This document shows, one piece after another, positions 1 to 7,477 of a stretch of DNA of 64,000 nt. Positions within the stretch are counted from its first letter, which is position 1. Each line of letters begins with the position of its first letter. The stretch comes from Clostridiaceae bacterium (GTDB lineage Bacteria > Bacillota > Clostridia > Oscillospirales > Acutalibacteraceae): positions 1 to 64,000 of the forward strand of contig JAEDLK010000006.1 of assembly GCA_016295355.1 (NCBI GenBank). Reading direction: 5' to 3'. A model generated the notes under the pieces. The model saw only the letters and a list, made by a program, of their open reading frames with translations. It did no database searches and had not been told where the DNA came from. A program made the translations under genes and the position numbers.

Positions 1-358
1 CTATATCCATTGCAATGGTATCGACAAATTTTCTTTGAAAATTTGCCACCAAAAAACGAAGATTTGGTTTCGAAATAGTGTATTTAACCACTATTTCGAC
101 TATCGATAACCATGATAAAAACAGACCTGCCAAAACAGGTCTGCCATGTGCCATCATCTTCCCGCCCTGCCGTAAGGGGCGATTGATAACCTGCGTAAAG
201 CAGGTGGGTGCCCGCCGTCCGGTTTTGTGCTTCCAACGTCCGCCAAAAGGCGGGAGGCCTGCAAACCCGCCGGCCGAGCAAGAGCTCCCAATTAAAAAAC
301 TTGTAGGGTTATAATAGCCACGGTCCGCGAACAGGGCAGGAAGAAAGAAGGGTTGATG
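1..358. repeat. Gene-free stretch with clustered short hairpins
   Basis: No credible gene is seen. The stretch holds a chain of short inverted repeats: CCATTGCAATGG at 8-19, an A/T-rich hairpin at 26-46, an 11-bp-stem hairpin at 71-100, CAGACCTG/CAGGTCTG at 121-142, ACCTGC/GCAGGT near 190-206, and TCCGCC/GGCGGA near 239-255. Several loops are A-rich. Such clusters are typical of interspersed palindromic repeats in gut Clostridia, but the family cannot be named without a search. Confidence 0.5.
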
Positions 359-1750
359 CTATTCGACAGCGACGGTTTCCAAGGTGTAATAGCCGTCGTG
401 CGTGAGCAGTTCGTCACTTAAGGCAAACAACACGGGTGTTTGCTCCTCAAACAGACCGAACAACACGCGATAGTTGCCGGCGGGGATCTGTGTTAAATCC
501 AATGTATAGGCCGGTGTTGCCGTTTGATTGGACAGCCAAGTCTCGTTGCCGGCCGGCTGACGGCAAACCGTGTACCGTTTGCCGTCTTTGTCCTCAAGCA
601 CAATCCGGCACTCAAAGCTGTCATACGCACGGGAAAAGCCTTTGTTGGTGACACGCAAACCCATGATGGGACGAGTGCCGGCAAGTAACGGAGGCAAGAT
701 ATAGCCGTCCAGGAAATACCAGTAACCCAACCGATTGGCCAAATACTCATGCAAATCCCGTTGCTCGGCGTTCCACACACTGGCATGACCGTGAAATCCG
801 GCATAAGTCGCTCCGGCACCCTTGAGTGCTTCAATATGGCGGTATCCGTTGCAAAAACGGCTACGGGCATCGTTCAGCTCATAATGTTCAAATTCCAAAT
901 CAACCGGCGTGTGCTCCTTAAAGCGGTTAAACAATTCACCGCACCGCAGGGTATCGTACCCCATGGACTGGCTGAACCACGGCACATTGATGGAGTCATC
1001 CCGAATGCTCATGCCAAGGGAAATGCAATAATCGGCCAACCATAGACATTGTTCTTTGGAATAGCTGTATAAATGTGTCAAAAGATCGTCGTTGACCACC
1101 AACCGTGTGTGAGGGAAGGCCTTGGCGTGAATGTCCAAATGCCATTTCAGCGTTTCAAAGGAGTAGATTTTCTCAGAGCCGCCATAGGTGTGTCCCTCGC
1201 CGAAGGTACCGAAGGTGCCGATGTCAACACTTTCGACACGGGGATCACCGTCTAATTTTTCACCGCAGGCCTTGATGAACCGCTCTGCATAGTGCATGAA
1301 AATCGGGTCATCGTAGACAGGCTCGATGAAATGCTCCTTGCAAACATTGAACTTGGCTCCCTTGTCAAAGACAAATTGCGGTGTGGAGCGCAGGCATTCT
1401 TCAAAGCCCTCGTAGGTACAAAAACGGAACATGAATTTGTAGCCCTTGGCTCCGAAGGTGTCCATGATGTGATCTAAATAGCTCCAGTCAAAGACGCCGT
1501 CTTCTTTTTCAAGATCAATCCAGTCAAAACGCAGATATAAGAACTTTGTTCCGGGCAGATAGTCGGGGAAGGTGCCTTCGGGGATGTCGTCACGATAAGA
1601 CTCTCTGACAACACCGTTGTCAATATAGTGAATGTACCAGCCCTTGTGGGGGTTGGTTAGAACGGTGCGATCATCGGCCTTGGAACGCAAATCACGGTAA
1701 AACGGGCGATTGTCATCGGGCTGTAATAAAAATTTGTGACGACTGTCCAT
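359..1750 (-). CDS. DUF4874/DUF4832-type glycoside-hydrolase-like protein
   Basis: A 463-residue protein without a signal peptide. The opening LTNPHKGWYIHY resembles the start of the DUF4874 fold, a TIM-barrel-like region of glycoside-hydrolase-like proteins. The middle part (residues about 100-330) is rich in aromatic and acidic residues, and the last 100 residues look like the beta-sandwich of DUF4832 proteins. The ATG at 1750 has an AAAGGAT ribosome site. It lies 15 bp after the DUF1292 gene and is probably co-transcribed with it. Carbohydrate processing inside the cell is likely; substrate and catalytic residues cannot be assigned. Family assignment comes from recalled motifs, not a search. 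Confidence 0.7.
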   Translation of the reverse strand: MDSRHKFLLQPDDNRPFYRDLRSKADDRTVLTNPHKGWYIHYIDNGVVRESYRDDIPEGTFPDYLPGTKFLYLRFDWIDLEKEDGVFDWSYLDHIMDTFGAKGYKFMFRFCTYEGFEECLRSTPQFVFDKGAKFNVCKEHFIEPVYDDPIFMHYAERFIKACGEKLDGDPRVESVDIGTFGTFGEGHTYGGSEKIYSFETLKWHLDIHAKAFPHTRLVVNDDLLTHLYSYSKEQCLWLADYCISLGMSIRDDSINVPWFSQSMGYDTLRCGELFNRFKEHTPVDLEFEHYELNDARSRFCNGYRHIEALKGAGATYAGFHGHASVWNAEQRDLHEYLANRLGYWYFLDGYILPPLLAGTRPIMGLRVTNKGFSRAYDSFECRIVLEDKDGKRYTVCRQPAGNETWLSNQTATPAYTLDLTQIPAGNYRVLFGLFEEQTPVLFALSDELLTHDGYYTLETVAVE

Positions 1751-1765
1751 GTTATGATCCTTTCT

Positions 1766-2083
1766 TTATTGCTCTTCTTGCGCAATTTCAAAATAATCCT
1801 GTAACCGGTCGGTAAAGGCGTCGGCGATGGTTTCGTATTCATCGTCATCCTCAATCTCGCAGTAGTATTCCTCACCGTTTTCCTCGGCTACCTTCACAAT
1901 AACCAATTCGCCCGAATCGTCCAGCATTTTCTGCGGATCGTCATACACAGGTAACAGTGCCAAATACCGATCGGTATCGGTTTCCACGGCGTCCAGCACC
2001 TCAAAGGTGTATTCTTTTCCGTCGTCGTCGGTCAAGGTGACAATATCGGGATTATAATCGTCGTTCTTAATGTCTTCACTCAT
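1766..2083 (-). CDS. DUF1292 family protein
   Basis: A 105-residue, strongly acidic protein beginning with a short disordered tail and then IVTLTDDDGKEYTFEVLD, the hallmark opening of DUF1292 (YrzB-like) proteins of Bacillota. The rest follows the family pattern of short beta strands, with DDPQKM and EENGEEYY. The function of the family is unknown. It is the first gene of a two-gene minus-strand operon with the DUF4832 protein, read from a promoter at 2177-2205. DUF1292 genes usually sit in the yrzL-ruvX-yrzB neighbourhood, so the linkage to a glycoside-hydrolase-like gene is unusual. Confidence 0.85.
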   Translation of the reverse strand: MSEDIKNDDYNPDIVTLTDDDGKEYTFEVLDAVETDTDRYLALLPVYDDPQKMLDDSGELVIVKVAEENGEEYYCEIEDDDEYETIADAFTDRLQDYFEIAQEEQ

Positions 2084-2176
2084 GATTTATTCTTTCCTTT
2101 CGGGGCAAGTGAACCGTTTCATCGGATGAGAATGCCGTTGTCCGCGTTCGATCCAACCGCCGTTATGCTTTACCTT

Positions 2177-2205
2177 ATTGTACAGGATTGTGCTGTATTC
2201 GTCAA
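2177..2205 (-). promoter_or_regulatory. Sigma-A promoter of the DUF1292 operon
   Basis: On the minus strand TTGACG (2205-2200), a 17 bp spacer and TACAAT (2182-2177). It lies about 95 bp upstream of the DUF1292 start and is back-to-back with the plus-strand promoter at 2273-2301. Confidence 0.75.
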
Positions 2206-2272
2206 TAGGAATATTTGGCATCTGTGTCACAAATAGTTTATAAAATTTTAATAAAAAATATGCACATTTCTA

Positions 2273-2301
2273 TTGACATTTAGTAAAAAATGCTTTATAA
2301 T
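2273..2301 (+). promoter_or_regulatory. Consensus sigma-A promoter of an orphan RNA unit
   Basis: TTGACA (2273-2278), 17 bp spacer, TATAAT (2296-2301): both hexamers match the consensus perfectly. The expected start is near 2308. No protein gene follows on this strand before a terminator at 2540-2570. Confidence 0.85.
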
Positions 2302-2307
2302 AAAACC

Positions 2308-2570
2308 AGATCAAGGAAAGGTGGCTGATACCGATGAAAACGGAAGCCGAACCGGTTAATTTTGCAAAATAACAGGAAAGGGGTGAGTCCCAAACAGAAC
2401 GAACCGTAACAAACGAAAACCTTATTTTTTGAAAGGGTAAGGAATAGACCGATGTTTTAATAAACAGCCCGCACCAATGGAATGAAGAGGGAGTTTCCCA
2501 TGTTTTTAGTCTGTGCGGCTTTATAAACGATATAATCAGCAGGAGCAGTGAAAACTGTTCCTGTTTTTTT
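2308..2570 (+). ncRNA. Candidate structured RNA or orphan riboswitch-like unit
   Basis: About 263 nt between a perfect promoter and a strong intrinsic terminator, with no substantial gene. Visible structure: GGCT/AGCC enclosing CCG/CGG near 2323-2348, a stem CCTTA/TAAGG near 2420-2442, and AGCCCGCAC/GTGCGGCT enclosing a long internal arm near 2467-2521. GGGGTGAGTCCC (2380-2391), CCGTAAC (2404-2410) and AAGGAATAGACC (2439-2450) occur in the order of the core blocks of cobalamin riboswitches, but the match to the B12 box is poor. A 12-codon frame at 2334-2372 with a ribosome site could encode a leader peptide. Promoter and terminator are observed; the RNA identity is inference. Confidence 0.6.
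2540..2570 (+). terminator. Intrinsic terminator of the orphan RNA unit
   Basis: Ten-base stem (2540-2549 with 2554-2563), a GAAA tetraloop and a run of seven T. A textbook Rho-independent terminator. Confidence 0.9.
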
Positions 2571-2721
2571 GATAGCAGCGTTCTTCCTTTCCCGTCTTAT
2601 GAAAGCCGTTATATGATTATATGTGGCATGTCATTCCATGTCAGAAAAAGAGAAGGACGAACGCAGCAGGGGATTTGGCACCGGACATTGAAAAAGGCAG
2701 AGAAAACGGCTGTATTACCTT

Positions 2722-2753
2722 AAAAAATACCCGAGAGTTTTCACCCTCGGGTA
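2722..2753 (-). terminator. Intrinsic terminator after the KDPG aldolase gene
   Basis: On the minus strand an 8-bp stem TACCCGAG/CTCGGGTA followed by TTTTTT, 46 bp after the stop codon of the aldolase gene. Confidence 0.85.
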
Positions 2754-2798
2754 GCTGCGTTTCAATACGTATTTTCTATGCCGAGAAAACGGCACATC

Positions 2799-3755
2799 TT
2801 ACCGACGAACCAGATGGACGGCGAAGCCGCCGATTTCATCCTTAAAGTAGACAAACTTCGGTTTGCCGGCGTCATCGAGCACCAGGGTATCGGTATCAAA
2901 GGCAAAGCCGATGGCACTGTAGTAGGTCATAGCACGCTCGACACTGTTAACGGCAATGGCCAAATGACCGTTGGCGCCGGGGCCCTTCATAAACATACAT
3001 TCCAGCTCATCGCAACCGGCGAAGAAGGACTTGCTTGTTTCACGATTACCGCCGAGCAATTGCTCAAAACGGGCGGCGACCAAGGCGGCCTCGTCCTTAT
3101 CGGCACAGTTAATACCGATATGACGCAGCTCGGCACCCAGCATTTTCAAAACAGCCTCTTTGGCCAAAGCCGTGATGCCGTCCCAGTCGCAGGCGTCTAC
3201 CAGCTTGCCGGGAACCATCCAGCTGCCGCCGCAGGCAAGAATCTTATTAAAGGCCAAATACTCATTGAGGTTATCGGGGTTGATACCGCCGGTGGGGATG
3301 AAGCGCATCTTGGGGAAGGGGCCGGCCAGGGCCTTTAATACTTTAAGACCGCCGGCTGCTTCGGCCGGGAAAAACTTAACAACTTCAAGTCCCATCTTGG
3401 TAGCCTGGCTGACTTCGGACGGATTGGTGACACCCGGGGTAATGTTGTGCTCAACGCAGTAGGAAACAACCTCCGGGTCAAAGCCGGGGGAGATGATATA
3501 TTTGGCGCCGGCATCCACAGCCTGTTTGACCTGGTCAACTGTGATGACGGTACCCGCACCCACTAAAACATCGGGCAGCTCACGGGCAATGTTGCGAATG
3601 GCACGGTCGGCACCGGCGGCACGGAAGGTTACCTCGGCAACCGGAATACCGCCTTTTTTAAGCGCACGAGCCAAATCAACCGCCTTATCGGGGTCATCCA
3701 ACTTAATGACCGGCACAAGACCGATCTTGCTGATTTGTTCAAGAATAGGATTCAT
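2799..3755 (-). CDS. eda: KDPG/KHG aldolase with C-terminal VOC-like domain
   Basis: A 318-residue protein. Residues 1-205 are a class I KDPG/KHG aldolase, cleaving 2-keto-3-deoxy-6-phosphogluconate to pyruvate and glyceraldehyde 3-phosphate. PVAEVTFR carries the catalytic Glu and VVKFFPAE the Schiff-base Lys; GAGTV and PTGGI phosphate-site motifs are present. Residues 206-318 form a separate domain with a glyoxalase/VOC-like pattern (LRHIGINC at its start, AMTYYSAIGF, then AVHLV). The longer frame to 3815 is rejected because the ATG at 3755 has an AGAAAGG ribosome site. The aldolase role is secure; the role of the appended domain is unknown. A cre-like operator suggests control by carbon source. 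Confidence 0.9.
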   Translation of the reverse strand: MNPILEQISKIGLVPVIKLDDPDKAVDLARALKKGGIPVAEVTFRAAGADRAIRNIARELPDVLVGAGTVITVDQVKQAVDAGAKYIISPGFDPEVVSYCVEHNITPGVTNPSEVSQATKMGLEVVKFFPAEAAGGLKVLKALAGPFPKMRFIPTGGINPDNLNEYLAFNKILACGGSWMVPGKLVDACDWDGITALAKEAVLKMLGAELRHIGINCADKDEAALVAARFEQLLGGNRETSKSFFAGCDELECMFMKGPGANGHLAIAVNSVERAMTYYSAIGFAFDTDTLVLDDAGKPKFVYFKDEIGGFAVHLVRR

Positions 3756-3800
3756 ACAAAACAACCTTTCTGTTACAAAAATAGGGCGTCGGTTCACAAA

Positions 3801-3814
3801 TGAAACCGCTTTCA
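3801..3814. promoter_or_regulatory. cre-like operator (CcpA/LacI-type)
   Basis: TGAAACCGCTTTCA fits the Bacillota catabolite-responsive consensus TGWAANCGNTNWCA at every position. It lies just downstream of the predicted start of the eda transcript, a position typical of repression. Another LacI/GntR-type regulator could use such a site. Confidence 0.7.
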
Positions 3815-3822
3815 TTGCTCAT

Positions 3823-3851
3823 ATTGTAGAACGAATGGGCAAAAAAGTCAA
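3823..3851 (-). promoter_or_regulatory. Sigma-A promoter of eda
   Basis: Minus-strand TTGACT (3851-3846), 17 bp spacer, TACAAT (3828-3823). The transcript would begin at the cre-like operator at 3801-3814. Confidence 0.75.
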
Positions 3852-3987
3852 TACAAAAGAGCAGAAAACGAGGGAGGATGTCACGATTTTTTCAACACCA
3901 AACCAACAATGATTTGGTTAAAGAAACATATCAACAAGGAGTCAAAAAGGAAAATGTTACAAATTTGAAAACAAAAAGGTTACAGAT

Positions 3988-4016
3988 TTGACATTTTTTG
4001 AATTATATGTTATACT
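3988..4016 (+). promoter_or_regulatory. Extended -10 promoter of the dockerin protein gene
   Basis: TTGACA (3988-3993), 17 bp spacer, TATACT (4011-4016) preceded by a TGn extended element. It lies 45 bp upstream of the gene. The rest of 3852-3987 is A/T-rich with nothing else recognised. Confidence 0.85.
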
Positions 4017-4061
4017 AATCGAGCAAGAGAATAGGATGCAAATGATTAGGAAGGGACGGCG

Positions 4062-6476
4062 ATGCAAAACATGAAGCGAACAATGACGCGCGGATTGACG
4101 GCGGTATTGGCGGTTATCATTCTTGTTAGTTCACTGATGGGTGGCATGACCGTGTCTGCCTACTCAACCGATTATCCCAACACATGGACCAACACCGGCA
4201 ATCAGATTGAGGATTTGATAGGGGTGGCCATGACACAGGTTGGCTATTGGGGCACCGAATACGGCACAGGAACTAAGTACGGTGCTTGGTACGGTATGAC
4301 CTATGCGCCGTGGTGCGGAATGTTTATTAGCTGGTGCGCCAATCAGGCTGGCATTCCGACATCGGTGATTCTCAAATCCGCCCGTGCCAATGAGTATCGT
4401 CGTAGCGGCACTTATCATTATAAAGACGGGTATACCCCTAAACGGGGCGATTTGGTTTTATACAACCCTAATGACGGTAACGGATATTTTTTCCCTGCCA
4501 AGAACAGCGACGGCACCTACTGTCGCAGTCAGCATGTAGCGATTGTGTGCAGTTATAATCCGTCGGATGACACCATTTGCATTGTTCACGGCAATGCCAC
4601 AGGCGACCGTGTGTGTTATTCCACGGTTTCAGTCAGCAATATTTGCTTGCAGGCTTTCGTGACACCGCCGTATTCGGGTAATATAGATCCCGGTATCACG
4701 GAGCCGGATCATGATTTCATCAACGATGCTTCAGGCGCTCGTTTGCGTACCGGCCCCGGTATTAACAACAGTTATACCACTGTGTTGCCTTACCGTACGG
4801 CGCTTGATGTGTTGGAAACGGTGAAGGACGACAACGGCGACGATTGGTATCGGGTAAAGGTTTTGTCGACCGGCCAGGAAGGCTATGTGTTCGCACAACT
4901 GGTTACCTTGCATGAACCAAATCAAACCGATACTAAACCCAAAGACAGCATTAACGGTGATGCGGTTCGTATGAGAAGTGAGCCGTCAACGGCCACTAAT
5001 GCCAATATCATCGCTTACTTGAATAGCGGACAGGTCGTTACCGTGTTGGAAAAAACAACCGATGCGCAGGGTGACGAATGGTATAAAGTCAGCGCCGTGG
5101 TCAACGGTCAAGAGCTGACCGGCTATGTTTACGGCGTGTATGTGACCGTGGTGGAAAAGGATGTGCCGACGTCCGATCCCTTGGCTCATTCCAACTATAT
5201 CAATGCCACCTCGGTTCGCATGAGAACGCAGCCTATTGACGGTACACCGATGACCTATCTTGATAAGAACCAGATTGTCAATATTTTGACCTATGTACAA
5301 GCCTCGGACGGTTCCAAGTGGTATTATGCCCAAGCCAGCGTCAGCGGCACCGTCTATGAAGGTTATATCGCCGAAGAATTTGTGACGGTCAACCAAGCGG
5401 TGGATGCATCCTTTACGGCGGCCTTGGATACACCGACATCAAACAGTTCCTATGATTTGTCTCAGAATACCGTTATGAGCATTCGGGGATGGGCTTTTTC
5501 AAGCACGGGCCGTCAGACCTGTTATTATCAGGTGGACAGCCTTGAAAAGAAACAACTGTTGACATACAGCCGTCCCGATGTGAAGGCGGCCTTCGGCAGT
5601 GCTTGTCCCGGTGAGGGCGAAACGGTGGGCTTTTATGAGGATGTGAATATCAGCGGTTTGACGCCCGGTGAGCATACTTTGTCCATTATCGGTATCAGCG
5701 GAACGGTCGAAAAGGTCTTGGAAAAAAGGACCTTTACGGTGACCGATACCACAGCGCCCGTTGCTTCTCAAAGAAAGGTCACGGACATCAGCGCCGATGG
5801 CTTTACCCTCTCCATAAAAATAACCGACAATACGGCGGTTGCTAATGTTCGTATGGCGGTTTGGACGGCCTCTAATGATCAGAGAGATATAACATGGACA
5901 ACCGTTGAGCCTGATGAGAACGGTGCCTATGTGCTGTCGGTTAAGACGGCCAATTATCAGACGGCCGATGACGCCTATTGCGTTCATACATATGCCAAGG
6001 ATGCATTCGGTAATGAGGCCTGTGTGGACAGCCTGGTCTTGAATCCGACGACCTATGCGCCGGCTGCGGTTCGCTATGTATCAGAGGGCGCCGAAGGCTT
6101 GCCGGAAATGCAGTACTGCCATTATCTTGAGGAGGCTTTGACCATCAGCAAGGAACTCCCCACCAAAGAAAACCATGTCTTTATGGGTTGGACAACCGAT
6201 CCTTCGGCACAGTCTGTGGAGTATTTGCCCCAGGCCACAGCCAGATTCACGCAGGATACGATTTTGTATGCTGTATGGAAGGATAAGAGCCAGTTAGAGC
6301 CCGGCGACATCAATGCCGACGGGACGGTCGATGTCACAGACCTTTTTGAACTGAAGATGTATATAGCTGCTTTGTCCAACAAACCCATCGGCAATCTTGA
6401 TTGTAACAAGGATGGTCTTGTGGATACGGCTGACTTGGTGTTTCTTAAGAAGAAATTGGCCGGTATGATTGATTGA
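4062..6476 (+). CDS. Secreted CHAP-type amidase with SH3b repeats and type I dockerin
   Basis: An 804-residue exported protein. Residues 1-34 are a signal peptide. Residues about 45-205 form a CHAP/NlpC-like cysteine peptidase domain, with the catalytic Cys probably in APWCGMFISWC and His in SQHVAIV. Three bacterial SH3 domains follow (about 218-290, 293-366 and 377-447), each with RLRTGPG- or VRMRSEP-type motifs and ending in GYV/GYI. A beta-sandwich region, a Listeria-Bacteroides-type repeat (HVFMGWTTDP, ILYAVW) and a C-terminal dockerin (about 746-802) with two Ca2+ loops GDINADGTVDVTD and DCNKDGLVDTAD complete it. It probably cuts peptidoglycan peptides and docks to a cohesin scaffold. 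The start has an AGGAAGGGA ribosome site. Confidence 0.85.
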   Translation: MQNMKRTMTRGLTAVLAVIILVSSLMGGMTVSAYSTDYPNTWTNTGNQIEDLIGVAMTQVGYWGTEYGTGTKYGAWYGMTYAPWCGMFISWCANQAGIPTSVILKSARANEYRRSGTYHYKDGYTPKRGDLVLYNPNDGNGYFFPAKNSDGTYCRSQHVAIVCSYNPSDDTICIVHGNATGDRVCYSTVSVSNICLQAFVTPPYSGNIDPGITEPDHDFINDASGARLRTGPGINNSYTTVLPYRTALDVLETVKDDNGDDWYRVKVLSTGQEGYVFAQLVTLHEPNQTDTKPKDSINGDAVRMRSEPSTATNANIIAYLNSGQVVTVLEKTTDAQGDEWYKVSAVVNGQELTGYVYGVYVTVVEKDVPTSDPLAHSNYINATSVRMRTQPIDGTPMTYLDKNQIVNILTYVQASDGSKWYYAQASVSGTVYEGYIAEEFVTVNQAVDASFTAALDTPTSNSSYDLSQNTVMSIRGWAFSSTGRQTCYYQVDSLEKKQLLTYSRPDVKAAFGSACPGEGETVGFYEDVNISGLTPGEHTLSIIGISGTVEKVLEKRTFTVTDTTAPVASQRKVTDISADGFTLSIKITDNTAVANVRMAVWTASNDQRDITWTTVEPDENGAYVLSVKTANYQTADDAYCVHTYAKDAFGNEACVDSLVLNPTTYAPAAVRYVSEGAEGLPEMQYCHYLEEALTISKELPTKENHVFMGWTTDPSAQSVEYLPQATARFTQDTILYAVWKDKSQLEPGDINADGTVDVTDLFELKMYIAALSNKPIGNLDCNKDGLVDTADLVFLKKKLAGMID

Positions 6477-6481
6477 TTTTT

Positions 6482-6511
6482 TCCGGTGGCTGCAGGGCCA
6501 CCGGATTTTTA
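6482..6511 (+). terminator. Terminator after the dockerin protein gene
   Basis: Nine-base stem TCCGGTGGC/GCCACCGGA followed by five T, 6 bp after the stop codon. The following 170 bp up to the next promoter hold nothing recognised. Confidence 0.85.
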
Positions 6512-6688
6512 TGCCTGCGAACCGCTTTGAGCAAATGTTTCGGGTGTTATGCCCGCCGTGGTATTGAGAATATATTGTAAAAAGACTTTTTGGGTAAAGC
6601 ACCGTCTATCGCGCGGTTTTTGTCGTCAGTATACAAAATCAGGCGACCCGGTTGACAAAATCTTTTGTGAATTATGAAAAGGTTGTTC

Positions 6689-6716
6689 TTGTAAATTGGT
6701 GAAAATGTGATATAAT
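6689..6716 (+). promoter_or_regulatory. Promoter of the Fe-S scaffold/GGGtGRT operon
   Basis: TTGTAA (6689-6694), 16 bp spacer, TATAAT (6711-6716) with a TGn extension, 50 bp upstream of the first gene. Confidence 0.75.
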
Positions 6717-6765
6717 TAGCAAGTGCAGTCGTATTCTGTCTATTCAGACGAAAGGAGTCAGTTAT

Positions 6766-7458
6766 ATGAAATACTCAAAAGAAGTAGAAGCAATGTGCCC
6801 CCTTGCTAAAGGCGCCTATCACGGCCCGGCCCCCATCCCGCAGGAAGGCAACTGGACCAAGGCCATGGAAATCAAGGATATTTCCGGATTCACCCACGGT
6901 GTTGGCTGGTGCGCTCCCCAACAGGGTGCCTGCAAGCTGTCGCTGAATGTGAAAAACGGCGTCATTGAGGAGGCCTTGGTGGAAACACTGGGCTGCTCCG
7001 GCATGACCCATTCAGCCGCCATGGCTTCCGAAATCCTCATTGGCAAAACCATTTTGGAGGCACTGAATACCGACTTGGTGTGCGATGCCATCAACACGGC
7101 TATGCGTGAGCTGTTTTTGCAAATCGTTTACGGTCGTACCCAGACAGCCTTCAGTGAGGACGGTCTGCCGGTAGGTGCCGGACTCGAAGACTTGGGCAAG
7201 GGTCTGCGTTCTCAGGTCGGCACCACTTATGCCACCAAGGTTAAGGGTCCCCGTTATTTGGAACTGGCCGAGGGTTATATCACCGAATGTGCGGTTGATG
7301 AAAATGACACCATTATCGGCTACAAGTTTGTCAACCTGGGCAAGATGATGGACATGGTAAAATCCGGCATGGACGCCAATGAGGCCATCAAGAAAGCCTC
7401 CGGTCAGTACGGCCGTGTGGAAGATGCCGTGAAGTTCATTGATCCGAGAAAAGAGTAA
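6766..7458 (+). CDS. IscU/NifU-like iron-sulfur scaffold family protein
   Basis: A 230-residue cytoplasmic protein. The order of cysteines, AMCPLAK, then GWCAPQQGAC, then TLGCSGMTHS, together with a central helix-strand pattern, fits the clostridial proteins annotated as iron-sulfur cluster assembly scaffolds (IscU_N-like). A second half with YGRTQTAF, GAGLEDLGKG and a C-terminal helix extends beyond classical IscU (about 130 residues), so it is a distinct longer branch. No cysteine desulfurase or suf genes are nearby. The only partner is the GGGtGRT gene 19 bp downstream in the same operon. The scaffold role is inferred from family naming and the cysteines; cluster binding is unproven here. 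Confidence 0.75.
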   Translation: MKYSKEVEAMCPLAKGAYHGPAPIPQEGNWTKAMEIKDISGFTHGVGWCAPQQGACKLSLNVKNGVIEEALVETLGCSGMTHSAAMASEILIGKTILEALNTDLVCDAINTAMRELFLQIVYGRTQTAFSEDGLPVGAGLEDLGKGLRSQVGTTYATKVKGPRYLELAEGYITECAVDENDTIIGYKFVNLGKMMDMVKSGMDANEAIKKASGQYGRVEDAVKFIDPRKE

Positions 7459-7477
7459 GAAAGGGAGGGCGTCTGTT

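Noticed and set aside
2139..2160. TTCGATCC-like tRNA T-loop
   Set aside because: No matching stem on both sides and no acceptor arm.
2380..2450. Confident cobalamin or c-di-AMP riboswitch call
   Set aside because: Some core blocks occur in the right order, but the B12 box is poor and the c-di-AMP consensus lacks its second half; kept only as a resemblance.
2621..2845. A 74-codon plus-strand frame after the orphan RNA
   Set aside because: It runs through the eda terminator and into the eda gene on the other strand and lacks family features.
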